DNA of 64,000 nt from Brucella pituitosa (GCF_003049685.1 NZ_PYSY02000010.1:62001-126000), one strand, 5' to 3'; positions 36,339 to 46,535 are shown, numbered from the stretch's first letter. Notes: generated by a model not told the origin, from the sequence alone. Numbers and translations are program-made.

Positions 36339-36917
36339 ATGCGAACTGTTACTGGACTTTTTGATAGCTATTCCGCAGCGCAGGATGCGGTTGCACGCCT
36401 GGAAAGCGCGGGCTTCCCTTCAGACGATATCTCGATCGTCTCCCACCACGATGACAGAGAAAGCAATGCCGGCTCCGGAGCGGGTGTGGGCGCTGGCATC
36501 GGTGCTGCTGTGGGCGGTGCGGGCGGACTTCTCGCCGGTTTAGGCATCATGGCTATTCCTGGCGTCGGACCCGTGGTTGCTGCCGGTTGGCTCGCAGCGA
36601 CCCTGACCGGTGCAGTTGGCGGCGCCGTGGTTGGCGGTGTGGCGGGTGGACTGATTGGTGCCCTCACTGAAAGCGGTGTGTCGGAAGAGGATGCGCATGT
36701 TTATGCTGAAAGTGTGCGTCGTGGTGGCTCGCTTGTGACTGCGCGTGTCGCCGACGAGCGCTATGCGGAAGCAGACGCCATCCTGGCCGGGACCAACAGA
36801 GTGGATGTCGCGACGCGTCGCAAGCTTTATACCGAGGAAGGCTGGCAGCGTTTTGACGCCGATGCTGATCCTTACACGCCCGAGGAAGTCGAGCGCGAAC
36901 GCAGTCGTTACCTGTAA
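36339..36917 (+). CDS. General stress protein 17M-like with glycine-zipper region
   Basis: 192 residues. The N-terminal YflT-like domain (MRTVTGLFDSYSAAQDAVAR) is followed by a long Gly-zipper membrane region (GAGVGAGIGAAVGGAGGLLA and further GGAVVGGVAGG) and a C-terminal EDAHVYAESVRRGGSLVTA and LYTEEGWQRFD. Paralogue of 25801-26421. AGGGAGAAGAAT precedes the ATG. A terminator follows at once. Confidence 0.72.
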   Translation: MRTVTGLFDSYSAAQDAVARLESAGFPSDDISIVSHHDDRESNAGSGAGVGAGIGAAVGGAGGLLAGLGIMAIPGVGPVVAAGWLAATLTGAVGGAVVGGVAGGLIGALTESGVSEEDAHVYAESVRRGGSLVTARVADERYAEADAILAGTNRVDVATRRKLYTEEGWQRFDADADPYTPEEVERERSRYL

Positions 36918-36923
36918 ATGAGA

Positions 36924-36947
36924 AAGCGGGCGAAAGCCCGCTTTTTT
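36924..36947 (+). terminator. Rho-independent terminator
   Basis: Perfect AAGCGGGC-GAAA-GCCCGCTT hairpin followed by TTTT, seven bases after the stop. Confidence 0.85.
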
Positions 36948-37006
36948 GCTATTTGGAAGAAACGAATTGAATTTCCATTTCTTCCTCATTCGCAAAGGAA
37001 GAGAAA

Positions 37007-37899
37007 ATGTCTGATAATCCGACACTCCAGGATCCACGTAGCCTTTATCCGGCCCCACCGTTTCCCCAGCAACGCCAGGCAAGACCCGGCATTGCTGAAA
37101 AGATGCAGCCCGAACCCGATCACGGTGAACAATCCTATCAGGGTCACAATCGATTGGAGGGACGGCGCGCACTGATCACCGGCGGCGATTCAGGCATCGG
37201 GCGAGCTGCAGCGATCGCTTTTGCCCGCGAAGGAGCCGATGTGGCAATTTCCTACTTGCCGGAGGAAGAAGAGGATGCGCAGTCGCTCATCGCTTTGATC
37301 CGCGCCGAAGGCCGCAAAGCGGTTGCCCTGCCCGGTGACATCAGTGACGAAGTCTGGTGCCGCGAAATGGTCGCACAGGCAGCGCATCAACTCGACGGGC
37401 TCGACATACTGGTTATCAACGCCGGCCGGCAGCAGTTCCGTGAAGAGATATCCGAGTTGACCAGCGCGGATTTCGACAAAACCATGAAGACCAATCTTTA
37501 CGCTCTGCATTGATCGCTCAAACGGCAGAACCATTGCTGCCGGCTGGTGCAGCGGTAATAACTACCGCCTCCATACAGGCATACCAGCCTTCGGAAATCC
37601 TGCTTGATTATGCCACGACCAAGGCCGGTATCGTTGCCTATACCAAAGCCCTGGCCAAACAATTCATCAAAAAGGGCATTCGTGTGAATGCGGTGGCTCC
37701 CGGACCCGTCTGGACAGTGCTGCAGCCTTCTGGCGGGCAACCCGATGAGAAGGTCGTTCATTTTGGTGAGAACAGCGATTTCGGTCGACCGGGTCAACCC
37801 GTCGAACTGGCCCCCATCTATGTATTGCTTGCTTCCAATGAAGCAAGTTTCATCAATGGAGAAGTCTATGGTGCCACAGGCGGCAAGGGCATCGGCTAG
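37007..37899 (+). pseudogene. Short-chain dehydrogenase (YhxC/YhdG-like SDR), frameshifted
   Basis: About 298 codons. NAD(P) motif LITGGDSGIGRAAA, LVINAGRQQ and, after the shift, active-site YATTKAG with a preceding serine in TTASIQAY. One base is missing at about 37512 (ALH-W expected, TGA read), so the frame changes between halves. The Pro/Gln-rich N-terminal extension before LEGRRALI is typical of the stress-linked SDR group. The start ATG at 37007 follows AGGAAGAGAAA. Confidence 0.8.
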
Positions 37900-37942
37900 A
37901 TTCTGCCTTCCGGGTTTTCAGATGACTATCCACTATCACAAC

Positions 37943-37967
37943 AAGGGTGCCGGTCGGCACCCTTTTT
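37943..37967 (+). terminator. Rho-independent terminator
   Basis: AAGGGTGCC/GGCACCCTT hairpin followed by TTT, 43 bases after the SDR stop. Confidence 0.75.
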
Positions 37968-38138
37968 CCCGGTATGTCCAACCAGTCAACGGCATGGCGG
38001 GAACCAATAGTTATACCCGCCGTTGCCGTCCGTCATGACTTTGCAAGCAGGCAAGTTCTGCAAAGCAGAAATGGCGCCCTCTTCTACCTGGCGACAGCGG
38101 ATAGCGAACAACAGTCGATGCACAACCCACTCTCTGGC

Positions 38139-39408
38139 TCATTCGCTGGCCCGATTGGCGTTGTCTCCGAAGGCTGTGGGCTCACCGCAAGCATCATGCA
38201 AAGCGCTGATCACCGCTCCATTGCGGGCCTTGTTCGCCGTCAACACACAGCCAATGGGTCTCATCACAACCTTGATGCAGCCATCCTGTTTGTCGCGAAA
38301 CCTTTTATAGGCCTCAGGACCGTTTTCAAGGCCCAGGCGGTCGGTGATTAAAAAGGATGGGTCGATCTTCCCCTCTATGATCAATTGCAACAAGGGCTCA
38401 AGATAGCGCTGCACATGGGTTTGTCCGGTCTTCAAGGTAAGACCCTTGCCCACCACTGCCCCCAGCGCCGTCGGAACTTGAGACCCCACGAATACGCCGG
38501 GGATCGACACAACGCCACCCGGACGACAAGCGAGAATTGCCTGGTTAAGGGCATAGGGCCGCTCACTGGCAGTAAGGCTTGATTGCAGGGTTTCGATCAC
38601 CCCGCCCGCTCCATGACTTTCCATGCCCACTGCTTCGATCACCGCATCCGGTCCCTGACCGTTGGTCAGATCGATAATCTGCTGCTGAAGCTCCTCATCT
38701 GTGTAATCCAACACGTCTGCTCCTGCCTGCCGAGCCAAAGCGAGACGTTCTGGAATGGTATCAATCGCTATGACTTTCTCCGCACCCAATAAAAAGGCCG
38801 ACTTGATTGCAAAAAGGCCGACTGGACCACAACCAAAAACCACCACGCTCTGTCCGGGCCGAATGTCGCAACTCTCCGCCGCCATATAACCGGTTGGAAA
38901 AATATCTGACAAAAAGAGGACCTGGTCATCGCTGAGCCCGTCCGGTATCACGACCGATCCGACATCGGCGAAAGGCACCCTGAGATACTGCGCCTGCCCA
39001 CCTGGGAAACGTCCGTAAAGCTCGGAATAACCAAAGAGACCCGCCGTTGGATAACCGATCTGCTCAGCCTGCAAGGCAGCTTTTGGATTCGAGCGCTCAC
39101 AGAGCGAAAAAAGACCACGGCTGCACATTCGGCACCCACCGCACGAAATCGTAAAGGCACAACAATGCGGTCGCCCACCTTCAACTTGCGGCTTCCTTTG
39201 CCGACCTCCACCACCTCGCCCATGGTCTCATGGCCCATAATATCGCCGGCATGCATCCCTGGCACAAAGCCACCATAAAGATGCAGATCAGAGCCGCAGA
39301 TGGCACAGCTTGTCACCTTGATGATCGCATCGCGCTCATCCTGGATGATTGATCGTCTACTTCCTCACAACGTATGTCGCCAGTACCGTGCCACGTTAAC
39401 GCCTTCAT
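38139..39408 (-). pseudogene. Zinc-dependent alcohol/formaldehyde dehydrogenase, two frameshifts
   Basis: About 422 codons. It starts [17 protein letters not shown] (AGGGAGAAGACA upstream). Catalytic zinc block [25 protein letters not shown], structural Cys block [11 protein letters not shown] (after the second shift) and NAD motif VVVFGCGPVGLFAIKSA follow. Breaks are near 39355 and near 39158 (one base missing after CCTTT). It resembles glutathione-independent formaldehyde dehydrogenase-like proteins of about 390 residues, although the substrate is not certain. Confidence 0.8.
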
Positions 39409-39506
39409 TGTCTTCTCCCTGTTTGCAACTGCGAGCATGCCCGCCCACGAGATGGCTGACTGGACGCCCGGGTTTCCGTTCCCATTGTTCTCATTTTCAT
39501 CCCCCG

Positions 39507-39531
39507 AACTCGTCCGCGCGGGAACTGTTCC
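39507..39531 (-). promoter_or_regulatory. EcfG/RpoE2-type promoter box
   Basis: Minus-strand GGAAC-N17-GTT about 100 bases before the alcohol dehydrogenase start. Confidence 0.65.
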
Positions 39532-39572
39532 ATTTGCACAGGCTTTTGGTTGGGTGGTTTCGCAAAGCAAAG

Positions 39573-39597
39573 GGAACAAGTCCTTTTCAGCCGGGTT
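39573..39597 (+). promoter_or_regulatory. EcfG/RpoE2-type promoter box
   Basis: GGAAC at 39573-39577, 17 bases, GTT at 39595-39597; 36 bases before the gene at 39634. Confidence 0.7.
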
Positions 39598-39633
39598 CGG
39601 CCATCAAGGCATCACGCCAAAAAGGAGTGTCCC

Positions 39634-40026
39634 ATGCGATATCGAGATATCAATCCACCCAATGAGTGGGGCGAAGCACCAGATCAACGCATTGCCGTCA
39701 CACCCTCGACCGAAATGTACCTATTTGCCCTGCTTCCCCAGAAAGGAGCCGAAGCACAGGATCGAGCCCCGATTTCAGGCGGGCGGCTGGTCGCGGCCGC
39801 CTCTCCCGCCGATGCGAGACTGGTCGCCGCCGAAACAGAGTTCATGCAGGAAACAGATCAGCAGCCAATGCCCGGCTTAAGCCATAGTTCAGCGTTTCGC
39901 GACGAAAAGCTCTACCGTGTCGAGCAAATCGACCAACGCCCCGTCGAAGCGGCTCGCGGTCTGATCGCAACCGAGTTTGATGAGCAATGCCAGTCATTTC
40001 TCTCGCTGCCCAACCCGCGTCGTTAG
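39634..40026 (+). CDS. Hypothetical protein (130 aa)
   Basis: 130 residues starting MRYRDINPPNEWGEAPDQRI, soluble, with no recognised domain; ends FDEQCQSFLSLPNPRR. AAAGGAGTGTCCC precedes the ATG. Its own EcfG-type box supports a stress role. The 288 bases that follow (40027-40314) contain no gene I can support. Confidence 0.6.
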   Translation: MRYRDINPPNEWGEAPDQRIAVTPSTEMYLFALLPQKGAEAQDRAPISGGRLVAAASPADARLVAAETEFMQETDQQPMPGLSHSSAFRDEKLYRVEQIDQRPVEAARGLIATEFDEQCQSFLSLPNPRR

Positions 40027-40314
40027 CTGCGAAAAAACCTAAACGCGGTTGCGATTATTCACGCTGCCGCGGATTTAAGGAGCGCGGAACTATCATTGCT
40101 TCGCAATGTGTTTGGTGGCTTTGACGACCAAGCCAGCCCTATGAGTGCGCACCCATCCATCAACTCGTATAGTCATCGTTGCGCAAACAAGGGTTGGATT
40201 GCGCAATGCATAAGCCGCTCCCGTTAAGGAGGGTTCAATATGGGGGCTGCGTGGTGACGGCACCAAAATTTGCGCCTCCCGCTATCGTCAACGCGCGGGC
40301 GGAAGGCGCTTTGC

Positions 40315-42425
40315 TTATCCCAGTTTGACCGCAGTTTCCCTCGCCCAGACGCGCAATTTTGCGCAGGACGCGTAGAAATTCTGGATCGCCTTCTCGTCTT
40401 CAAGCAAAATCAGCCCTTCATCCATATCTGGATCAATTCCGGCACGTTGCAGCAGCGGCAGGGCACCATGCGTGAAAGCGATGTATTTGCAATGCGCAAA
40501 GGCATCCGACACGAAATCCCGCGCTGTCGCTTCACCGCATAAGCGCTCTGCAGCCTGTTCCGATAGCACGAGTGCGACTGCGTCAAACAGAACCGATGGA
40601 CCTCCATCGACCATATAATCCGCAGCAATCAAGCTGCCATCCTCTGCCTCGACACCACCCACCTGCGGGGCAACGACCTCGACCATGGCATCGCCGCCTG
40701 CAAACCGATCTCTAAGCGTGTTGAAGATTCCGGCATCACATCCTGCGCCCACCAGAACGCCGAGTTTCCGTCCCGCGAAGCTCTCGGGGCCATTTTTGAT
40801 AATACTGAGCGCTGGCGAGGGCTCCAGATCCTGTCGCGGCGTAAGCGCGGGGTCCGCAGCAGCGGGCAGCGCCTGAATACCAAGCTTATCAGCGACGTTG
40901 GTTGCCAGACCCTCATCAATGTTAAGCAGGTGTGAAACCATCCTCTCCCGGATCTTCACATTCTCGCATCGACTTAATTCAAACGTCAGCGCGGCGGCGA
41001 TATGATGCTGTTCCACTGCTGTCTGACTGATAAAAAACTGTCGTGCCTGACTGTAGTGATCCGCGAAGCTTTCCGGACGCAGTCGAAGCTTTTCCCCGCG
41101 CACCTCTGCGGGCTGGGTCGCAAACCCCGTCTGCGGATCTTCACGCGGCTCTTCCTGCCATGAATTGGGCTGATAATTCACCCGCCCCACGGGATTTCGC
41201 ATCGCCATGTGCCCATCCTGCTGAAAATGATGAAACGGACATTTGGGAGCGTTGATCGGCAGATGTGTGAAATTGGTGCTGCCAAGTCGTTTAAGTTGCG
41301 TATCGAGATAGGAGAAGTTGCGCCCCTGAAGCAGGGGATCGTCTGAAAAATCGATACCCGGGGGCACGTTTTGCGTCATGAAGGCAACCTGTTCCGTCTC
41401 GGCAAAGAAGTTATCCGGCATGCGATTCAGCACCAATCGGCCGACCGGTATCGGAGCGAGAATCTCTTCAGGAATAATCTTGGTGGGATCCAGCACATCA
41501 AAATCAAAACTGTCGGCAAATTCCTGGTCGAAGACCTGCAGATTGAGTTCCCATTCCGGGAAATCCCCGGCCTGTATGGCGTTCCAAAGATCGCGGCGAT
41601 GAAAGTCCGGATCCGCCCCATTGATCTTGACGGCCTCGTTCCACAGCACCGATTGCAATCCGAGCTTTGGCTTCCAGATGAATTTCACGAATGTGGATTC
41701 GCCCCTGGCATTGACCAAACGGAAGGTGTGGACCCCAAATCCTTCCATGAAACGGAAAGAGCGCGGTATGGCGCGGTCAGACATCACCCACATGATCATA
41801 TGCATGGATTCCGGCGTAAGGCTGATGAAATCCCAGAAATTGTCATGCGCTGATTGCGCTTGCGGGAAACCGCGATCCGGCTCCGGCTTCACCGCGTGAA
41901 TGATGTCCGGGAATTTGATCGCGTCCTGAATGAAGAAGACCGGTATATTGTTGCCGACAAGATCCCAGTTTCCTTCCTGGGTGTAGAATTTGACCGCGAA
42001 ACCGCGCACGTCCCGCGCCAGATCAAACGATCCTTTTTGAGCCCGCCACCGTGGAAAAGCGGACAAAAAACCGGCGTTTTCTCGCCAGCACGCTGAAAAA
42101 GATCTGCCCGTGTATAGGCAGCCAGCGACGCATAATTCTCGAAATAGCCATGCGCGCCATATCCCCGTGCATGAACCACGCGTTCGGGAATGCGCTCATG
42201 ATCGAAATGAAAAATTTTCTCCCGAAAATGAAAATCCTCCATGAGAGCCGGGCCGCGCGACCCGATCTTGAGACTGTTCTGATCGTCGGCTATCGGTACG
42301 CCCTGGGCGGTGGTCAGCCGCGTCTTGCCCTCCTCGACAGTCTGATGAAGCTCTCCTCCCGCCCCTCTTTCAAGCTTCTGGTCGTGAATCGTGGCGGTTG
42401 CAGGCTGGCTTTTCTTGGCTGGCAT
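40315..42425 (-). pseudogene. katE: Large-subunit catalase (KatE/HPII type), two frameshifts close together
   Basis: About 703 codons. N-terminus [19 protein letters not shown], heme-site His in [57 protein letters not shown] and a C-terminal DJ-1/amidotransferase-like domain ([18 protein letters not shown]) typical of clade II catalases. Breaks are A6 at 42065-42070 (five needed) and T5 at 42034-42038 (four needed), only 27 bases apart. Between them the frame would read [20 protein letters not shown] precedes the ATG. It degrades hydrogen peroxide and is a classic EcfG target. Confidence 0.88.
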
Positions 42426-42455
42426 TCGCTCTCTCCCTTCAAGAACTGCGCTCCT

Positions 42456-42480
42456 AACCCGCCGATTGGTTCAAGGTTCC
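42456..42480 (-). promoter_or_regulatory. EcfG/RpoE2-type promoter box for katE
   Basis: Minus-strand GGAAC-N17-GTT ending 31 bases before the katE start. Confidence 0.75.
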
Positions 42481-42584
42481 CTAACCTTCAAGCCAAAGCT
42501 GCTTTTCGTTGTCATATCCTACCTAGCCAGGAGGTTCAGCGGACATCTCATCCCAAATTGCGACCAATGCAGTGGAGGGAGCGC

Positions 42585-42609
42585 GAAACATTTTGCAGTT
42601 GCTGTGGTT
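42585..42609 (+). promoter_or_regulatory. Variant EcfG-type box (GAAAC-N17-GTT)
   Basis: GAAAC at 42585-42589, 17 bases, GTT at 42607-42609; 117 bases before the FMN reductase gene. Confidence 0.45.
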
Positions 42610-42726
42610 AGGTCAACCGCGACAATGCCGATCCATAACCGGTCAATAGCGGGGGTATGGCCGCCCCCCGACACCAAGAAACAGTCCGGTGCGCCCGGTG
42701 CTGGTGTAGACAATAAAGGAATAATC

Positions 42727-43353
42727 ATGAGCAGCCGATCACAGAAGCCGTTGAAAGCTCTCGCTCTCAACGCGACATTGAAAACGTCTGACAAGCAGTC
42801 CTCGACAAAAAAGCTGTTATCCTATGTCGAAACTGAGCTTCATCCGTTTGGTGTGGAAACCGAGCATGTGCTTCTGACAGATTTTACCATTGCGTCTGGC
42901 GTCAGCTCGGATGAAGGTGGGGATGATCAATGGCCCGAGCTGCGACAGAAAATCGTCGAAGCCGATATTATTCTGATCGGCACGCCGATCTGGCTCGGCC
43001 AACCATCCAGCGTCTGCAAACGCGCTTTGGAACGTATGGACGCGTTTTTATCGGAAGCCGATGACAGAAACCGCATGCCCTCCTACGGACGCGTCGCGGC
43101 TGTCGTTGTGGTAGGAAACGAGGACGGAGCGCATCATGTTTCGGCCGAGCTTTTTCAGGCGCTCAATGATGTTGGCTTCACATTGCCTGCCAACGCCGTC
43201 ACCTACTGGGTGGGCGAGGCCATGCAGTCCACCAACTTTATCGATCTCGACGAGATCCCCGAAGCCGTTGTGACCGCCACTAGGCTGCTGGCAGCCAATT
43301 GTGTTCACCTGGCTGCATGTTTGCGAGACGAGCCCTACCCGGGCTTCACGTGA
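42727..43353 (+). CDS. NAD(P)H-dependent FMN reductase / flavodoxin-like protein
   Basis: 208 residues. Flavodoxin-like fold: KALALNATLKTSDKQSST (phosphate loop), ADIILIGTPIWLGQPSSVCK and VAAVVVVGNEDGAHHVS. This is the NADPH-dependent FMN reductase/WrbA-like superfamily; probably an oxidative-stress quinone or FMN reductase. The ATG at 42727 follows AAGGAATAATC. Convergent with the glycosylase gene. Confidence 0.85.
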   Translation: MSSRSQKPLKALALNATLKTSDKQSSTKKLLSYVETELHPFGVETEHVLLTDFTIASGVSSDEGGDDQWPELRQKIVEADIILIGTPIWLGQPSSVCKRALERMDAFLSEADDRNRMPSYGRVAAVVVVGNEDGAHHVSAELFQALNDVGFTLPANAVTYWVGEAMQSTNFIDLDEIPEAVVTATRLLAANCVHLAACLRDEPYPGFT

Positions 43354-43418
43354 TACAGGGGCGAAACTCCGATAGCCGCTTTCTTAGCCGGAACGCGATG
43401 TTGGGATGGCCGTAACCA

Positions 43419-43988
43419 TCACGTCAGTCTGCGGGCAGGCGGGCGGCTGACATAAGGACTTCCTGAAAGCCAAAACCGCCAGGCAACGTCCTGCGCGCGG
43501 CTGATCCCGATGCGAGGGCCTGTTTCAATGCGTGGATCCGCCTGTGAAGCGATCAGTTCGAACGGCTGATCAAAAAGTGGCGCGCCGTCAAGCTCAGCGG
43601 TAACCCCCATCGCCTGGGCAAGTTTCGCAGGTCCTGAGCCCAAAGCCAACTCATTGCTGGTCCCTCTTCTTTGTTGCATGAAAGCAAGACCCTTGGCGGG
43701 TGCTAGCGCTCGCAACAAGACAGCAGAACCATCCAGGCAGACAAAGTTCAAACACCAATGCAGACCGTATATTCGGTAGACATAAGCATGGCCAGGAGGT
43801 CCGAACATCGAACGATTTCTTCGGGACGGGCCTTTGAAGCTGTGGGAGGCGGGATCCATCCGGTTATAGGCTTCGGTCTCCACAATCATGCCCCCAACTC
43901 CCTCAAGCGTTAGCCCCCAGCCGATGAGCTGCGGTGCCACTACACTCGCATCGCGGGCAAAGAAAGATTGAAGATCATTATTTTTCAA
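43419..43988 (-). CDS. 3-methyladenine (alkyladenine) DNA glycosylase, AAG/MPG family
   Basis: 189 residues. Conserved blocks: VETEAYNRMDPASHSFKGPS (with the catalytic Glu), FGPPGHAYVYRIYGLHWCLN, VLLRALAP and LGSGPAKLAQAMG. It removes alkylated and deaminated purines. The TTG start has GGGAGATG about nine bases upstream. It adds base excision to the DNA repair genes of the window, with an EcfG-type box about 80 bases upstream. Confidence 0.92.
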   Translation of the reverse strand: MKNNDLQSFFARDASVVAPQLIGWGLTLEGVGGMIVETEAYNRMDPASHSFKGPSRRNRSMFGPPGHAYVYRIYGLHWCLNFVCLDGSAVLLRALAPAKGLAFMQQRRGTSNELALGSGPAKLAQAMGVTAELDGAPLFDQPFELIASQADPRIETGPRIGISRAQDVAWRFWLSGSPYVSRPPARRLT

Positions 43989-44066
43989 TTGGGAACATCT
44001 CCCTAAAGCCGGCGGCGTTCCGTCTTAAGTTGGCGCGACGGGATTGCACGTTCCCGGCAAAACATC

Positions 44067-44091
44067 AACTGTTCCGACGCTTCCTTGTTCC
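44067..44091 (-). promoter_or_regulatory. EcfG/RpoE2-type promoter box
   Basis: Minus-strand GGAAC-N17-GTT upstream of the DNA glycosylase. Two other GGAAC words nearby (44014, 44051) lack a GTT at 17. Confidence 0.65.
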
Positions 44092-44390
44092 CTGGCTGCT
44101 GACCCTATCGCCCCTCTGCCGAACCGCAATGGCGCACATTTTCTCATCGGTCGAGAAATTTGCCTGTCAATTGGAGCGGTAGTCAAACGGGCTTGCGCGC
44201 CAATTCGCTGCAGGAAAGTTTTTGAACGCCAAAGCGGAAGCGCGGCAATTGTGAATATGCGCAATGAAAACTCTCCCAAAAGCCAAGGGTTTATCTTCGC
44301 GCTTCCGCAGCCCGCGCACGATCCAGATCGTAAGCCACGCGACCAAGGTCGCTCATTGCCGATGTCATGCGCATCGCGGGTTCATGTCGG

Positions 44391-44415
44391 GGAACAAAGC
44401 TGCTTCGCAGTGGTT
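44391..44415 (+). promoter_or_regulatory. EcfG/RpoE2-type promoter box
   Basis: GGAAC at 44391-44395, 17 bases, GTT at 44413-44415; 31 bases before the gene at 44447. Confidence 0.72.
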
Positions 44416-44446
44416 GGGGGCATGTTCCACAAGAGGAGATTTAGAC

Positions 44447-44956
44447 ATGACAGAAGCAAAAGAATGGCTCGTGCAGTGGCTGCGTGACGCCCATGCCGTG
44501 GAGGAACAGGCGGAGACAATGATGAATGGCCTCTTGTCCCGGATTGAGAACTATCCGGTGCTGGCCGAACGCATTCAACAGCATGTCGAGGAGACCAAAA
44601 GACAAGCTTCGCGTCTTGATCAATGCCTTAAGATTCTCGGCGAGGATTCCTCGGCGCTTAAGGATGCGGGTGGTAAGATGATGGCGATGGCACAATCGCT
44701 GAGCGGGGTATTTGCAGGCGACGAAATATTGAAAGGTTCTCTTGCCAGCTATTCGTTCGAGAACATGGAGATCGCCTCCTACCGTATTCTGATTTCGGCA
44801 GCCACCTTTCTCGGTGAATCCGACATCGCGCGGCTTTGTGAGGAAAGCCTTCGAGAAGAACAGCAAATGGCGAAATGGCTTGAAGATCATCTCGATGAGA
44901 CGACGCAGATGTTCCTCAACCGCAGCCTACACGAAGGCGTTTCCGAAAAGCGATGA
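44447..44956 (+). CDS. DUF892-like ferritin-fold protein
   Basis: 169 residues starting MTEAKEWLVQWLRDAHAVEE. Helical bundle with E/H residues (HVEETKRQASRLDQCL, SFENMEIASYRILISAA). Distant relative of the DUF892 protein at 25205. AGAGGAGATTTAGAC precedes the ATG. DUF3008 follows on the same strand. Confidence 0.75.
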   Translation: MTEAKEWLVQWLRDAHAVEEQAETMMNGLLSRIENYPVLAERIQQHVEETKRQASRLDQCLKILGEDSSALKDAGGKMMAMAQSLSGVFAGDEILKGSLASYSFENMEIASYRILISAATFLGESDIARLCEESLREEQQMAKWLEDHLDETTQMFLNRSLHEGVSEKR

Positions 44957-45099
44957 CCCCTGGCTCTGCGAAAGTGCGGTTGCAGGTCGTGCAACCGCAT
45001 CGCGTCCAACAAGCCTGCGCAACACGCGGCACAGCCTGCATGAGATTGTAAACGCGATCTTTATTGGCAAATGATGAAAACATAATGGGAGTCTCAAAC

Positions 45100-45291
45100 A
45101 TGCCTGCCAAGTCAAAAGCGCAACAACAAGCAGCGGGTGCGGACCTTGCCGCAAAACGCGGAGACAAACCCAAAGCAGAGCTTCGGGGAGCCTCGAAACA
45201 AATGGAAAACACGATGAGTAAAAAAGAGCTCGAGGAACTCGCTTCAACCAAACACAAGGGCAAGCCTTCGCATAAGAAAAAGCAATCCTGA
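45100..45291 (+). CDS. DUF3008 family small basic protein, paralogue
   Basis: 63 residues starting MPAKSKAQQQAAGADLAAKR, nearly identical in pattern to 10030-10218. GGGAGTCTCAAAC precedes the ATG. Probably in the operon of 44447. Confidence 0.75.
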   Translation: MPAKSKAQQQAAGADLAAKRGDKPKAELRGASKQMENTMSKKELEELASTKHKGKPSHKKKQS

Positions 45292-45486
45292 TCGGGAACA
45301 GTCTGAAGGCATCCAGTTCAAATTATGGCCTAGGGATCAATTATCGATCAGTGTGTCTCGCGCTCCTACGCATTCGTTGAAGTTCGCCACGCTTAAATTG
45401 CCATAGGCCGTCGCCCGCCTTCCGTTGTAGGACGCATGGCGTGTGATTTATCGAAATGCTAATCTATGTCCTGCTGTAAAGCGGGT

Positions 45487-45786
45487 TCATTTCTTGCTGT
45501 GTTTCACATTATATTCACGACATGCTTTGGCATCCTGTCCCGGCGCGCATTTCCTTAGCTTTTCTGCCTTGCGTTGCGCATCTTCCTGCTGCTCCTGCGG
45601 AGATTTCGGCGCCGATTTGCTGTTGGGTGGAACAGGTTTAGCGCCCGTAGTGGAATTGTTGCCAGGGACCTCGGGTTCTTGTCCACTTGATTGATTGGGA
45701 AGGCCGGATTCTTCAGCCGATACGGCACTCGGCAGATGACACAGTGCCATGGTGAAGAGGACCGCAGCAATGGTGGCAGGTTTCAT
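45487..45786 (-). CDS. Secreted small protein with two C-terminal cysteines
   Basis: 99 residues. Signal peptide MKPATIAAVLFTMALCHLPS..SA, a Ser/Pro/Gln-rich linker and a basic helix ending RKCAPGQDAKACREYNVKHS with a Cys pair. GGAGTGAACC precedes the ATG. Driven by the box at 45836-45860. Function unknown. Confidence 0.6.
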   Translation of the reverse strand: MKPATIAAVLFTMALCHLPSAVSAEESGLPNQSSGQEPEVPGNNSTTGAKPVPPNSKSAPKSPQEQQEDAQRKAEKLRKCAPGQDAKACREYNVKHSKK

Positions 45787-45835
45787 GGTTCACTCCTTAG
45801 GCTGGGCTAGCCTTGACTGCGCTTGCTCCCCATCT

Positions 45836-45860
45836 AACATCCCAGCGGTTAGAATGTTCC
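45836..45860 (-). promoter_or_regulatory. EcfG/RpoE2-type promoter box
   Basis: Minus-strand GGAAC-N17-GTT, 50 bases before the secreted protein start. Confidence 0.7.
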
Positions 45861-45934
45861 GCGCCGCTTCTGGCAACGATAATCATTTTGGGTATAGCCC
45901 AAGACCTCCAGCGTCGATGGATTGATCGTTCTCC

Positions 45935-46357
45935 TTATCGACAACGCGTGGGTTGAAGCCTTCTGCGGACAATGGTTGCGACAAAAAAATCATTGGCAGA
46001 GAACAGAGCCTCATGATGTTTTTCGCTTTGCCTTCCTCCGCTCACCTCAACATTTAACCAAACGAGAAGGATGACTGCGACCCCGAGCACTGCAGACAGC
46101 ACTATGGAAGCTGCATGAAGGCCGCTATCAAGCCGCGTGGAAAGCTTTGGCTTGCCAAATCTGTCTCGGCTCTGGATCATTTTAACACATTGAAACATCA
46201 CCAGATAAGCAACCATTGCCAGAAGACCCGAGGTCCATGCAAAATCCTGCCCAAGCGTTGGATTGCCCGGTACGCCCAGAATCTACGGCAACAGCAGCAA
46301 ACCGCATAGACAAGCGGCGAAACTGGCAAAGTAGCGTCTGAAGAAGCGAGGAACCAT
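45935..46357 (-). pseudogene. Small multi-pass membrane protein with in-frame TAG
   Basis: The frame runs MVPRFFRRYFASFAACLCGL..LP, TAG at 46285-46283, then ILGVPGNPTLGQDFAWTSG and three helices (LLAMVAYLVMFQCVKMI, AASIVLSAVLGVAVILLVWL). A single nonsense change, probably Trp or Gln to stop, splits it. The second half alone could start at ATG 46216. No family recognised. Confidence 0.45.
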
Positions 46358-46442
46358 CTGAAATCCGGATGCGTTATTTTGCAATCAGTTGCTTATAGCA
46401 ACAATGGTGCGATGGATGGAAACGACATCGTGACGGGGGCAG

Positions 46443-46535
46443 TGTAACTTTAACCTATGCGCGAACAGAGCTGTATCTATGATACTGATATCATGCGGAT
46501 TTCAAGCATGCTATTTCACGCCAGGTCTGCATGGC
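46443..46535 (+). mobile_element. Solo IS6 end remnant
   Basis: 93 bp matching the left end of the IS6 element at 10777-10869 with two mismatches and in the same orientation. No transposase sequence follows. The flanking 400 bases (46536-46949) contain no supported gene. Confidence 0.75.
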
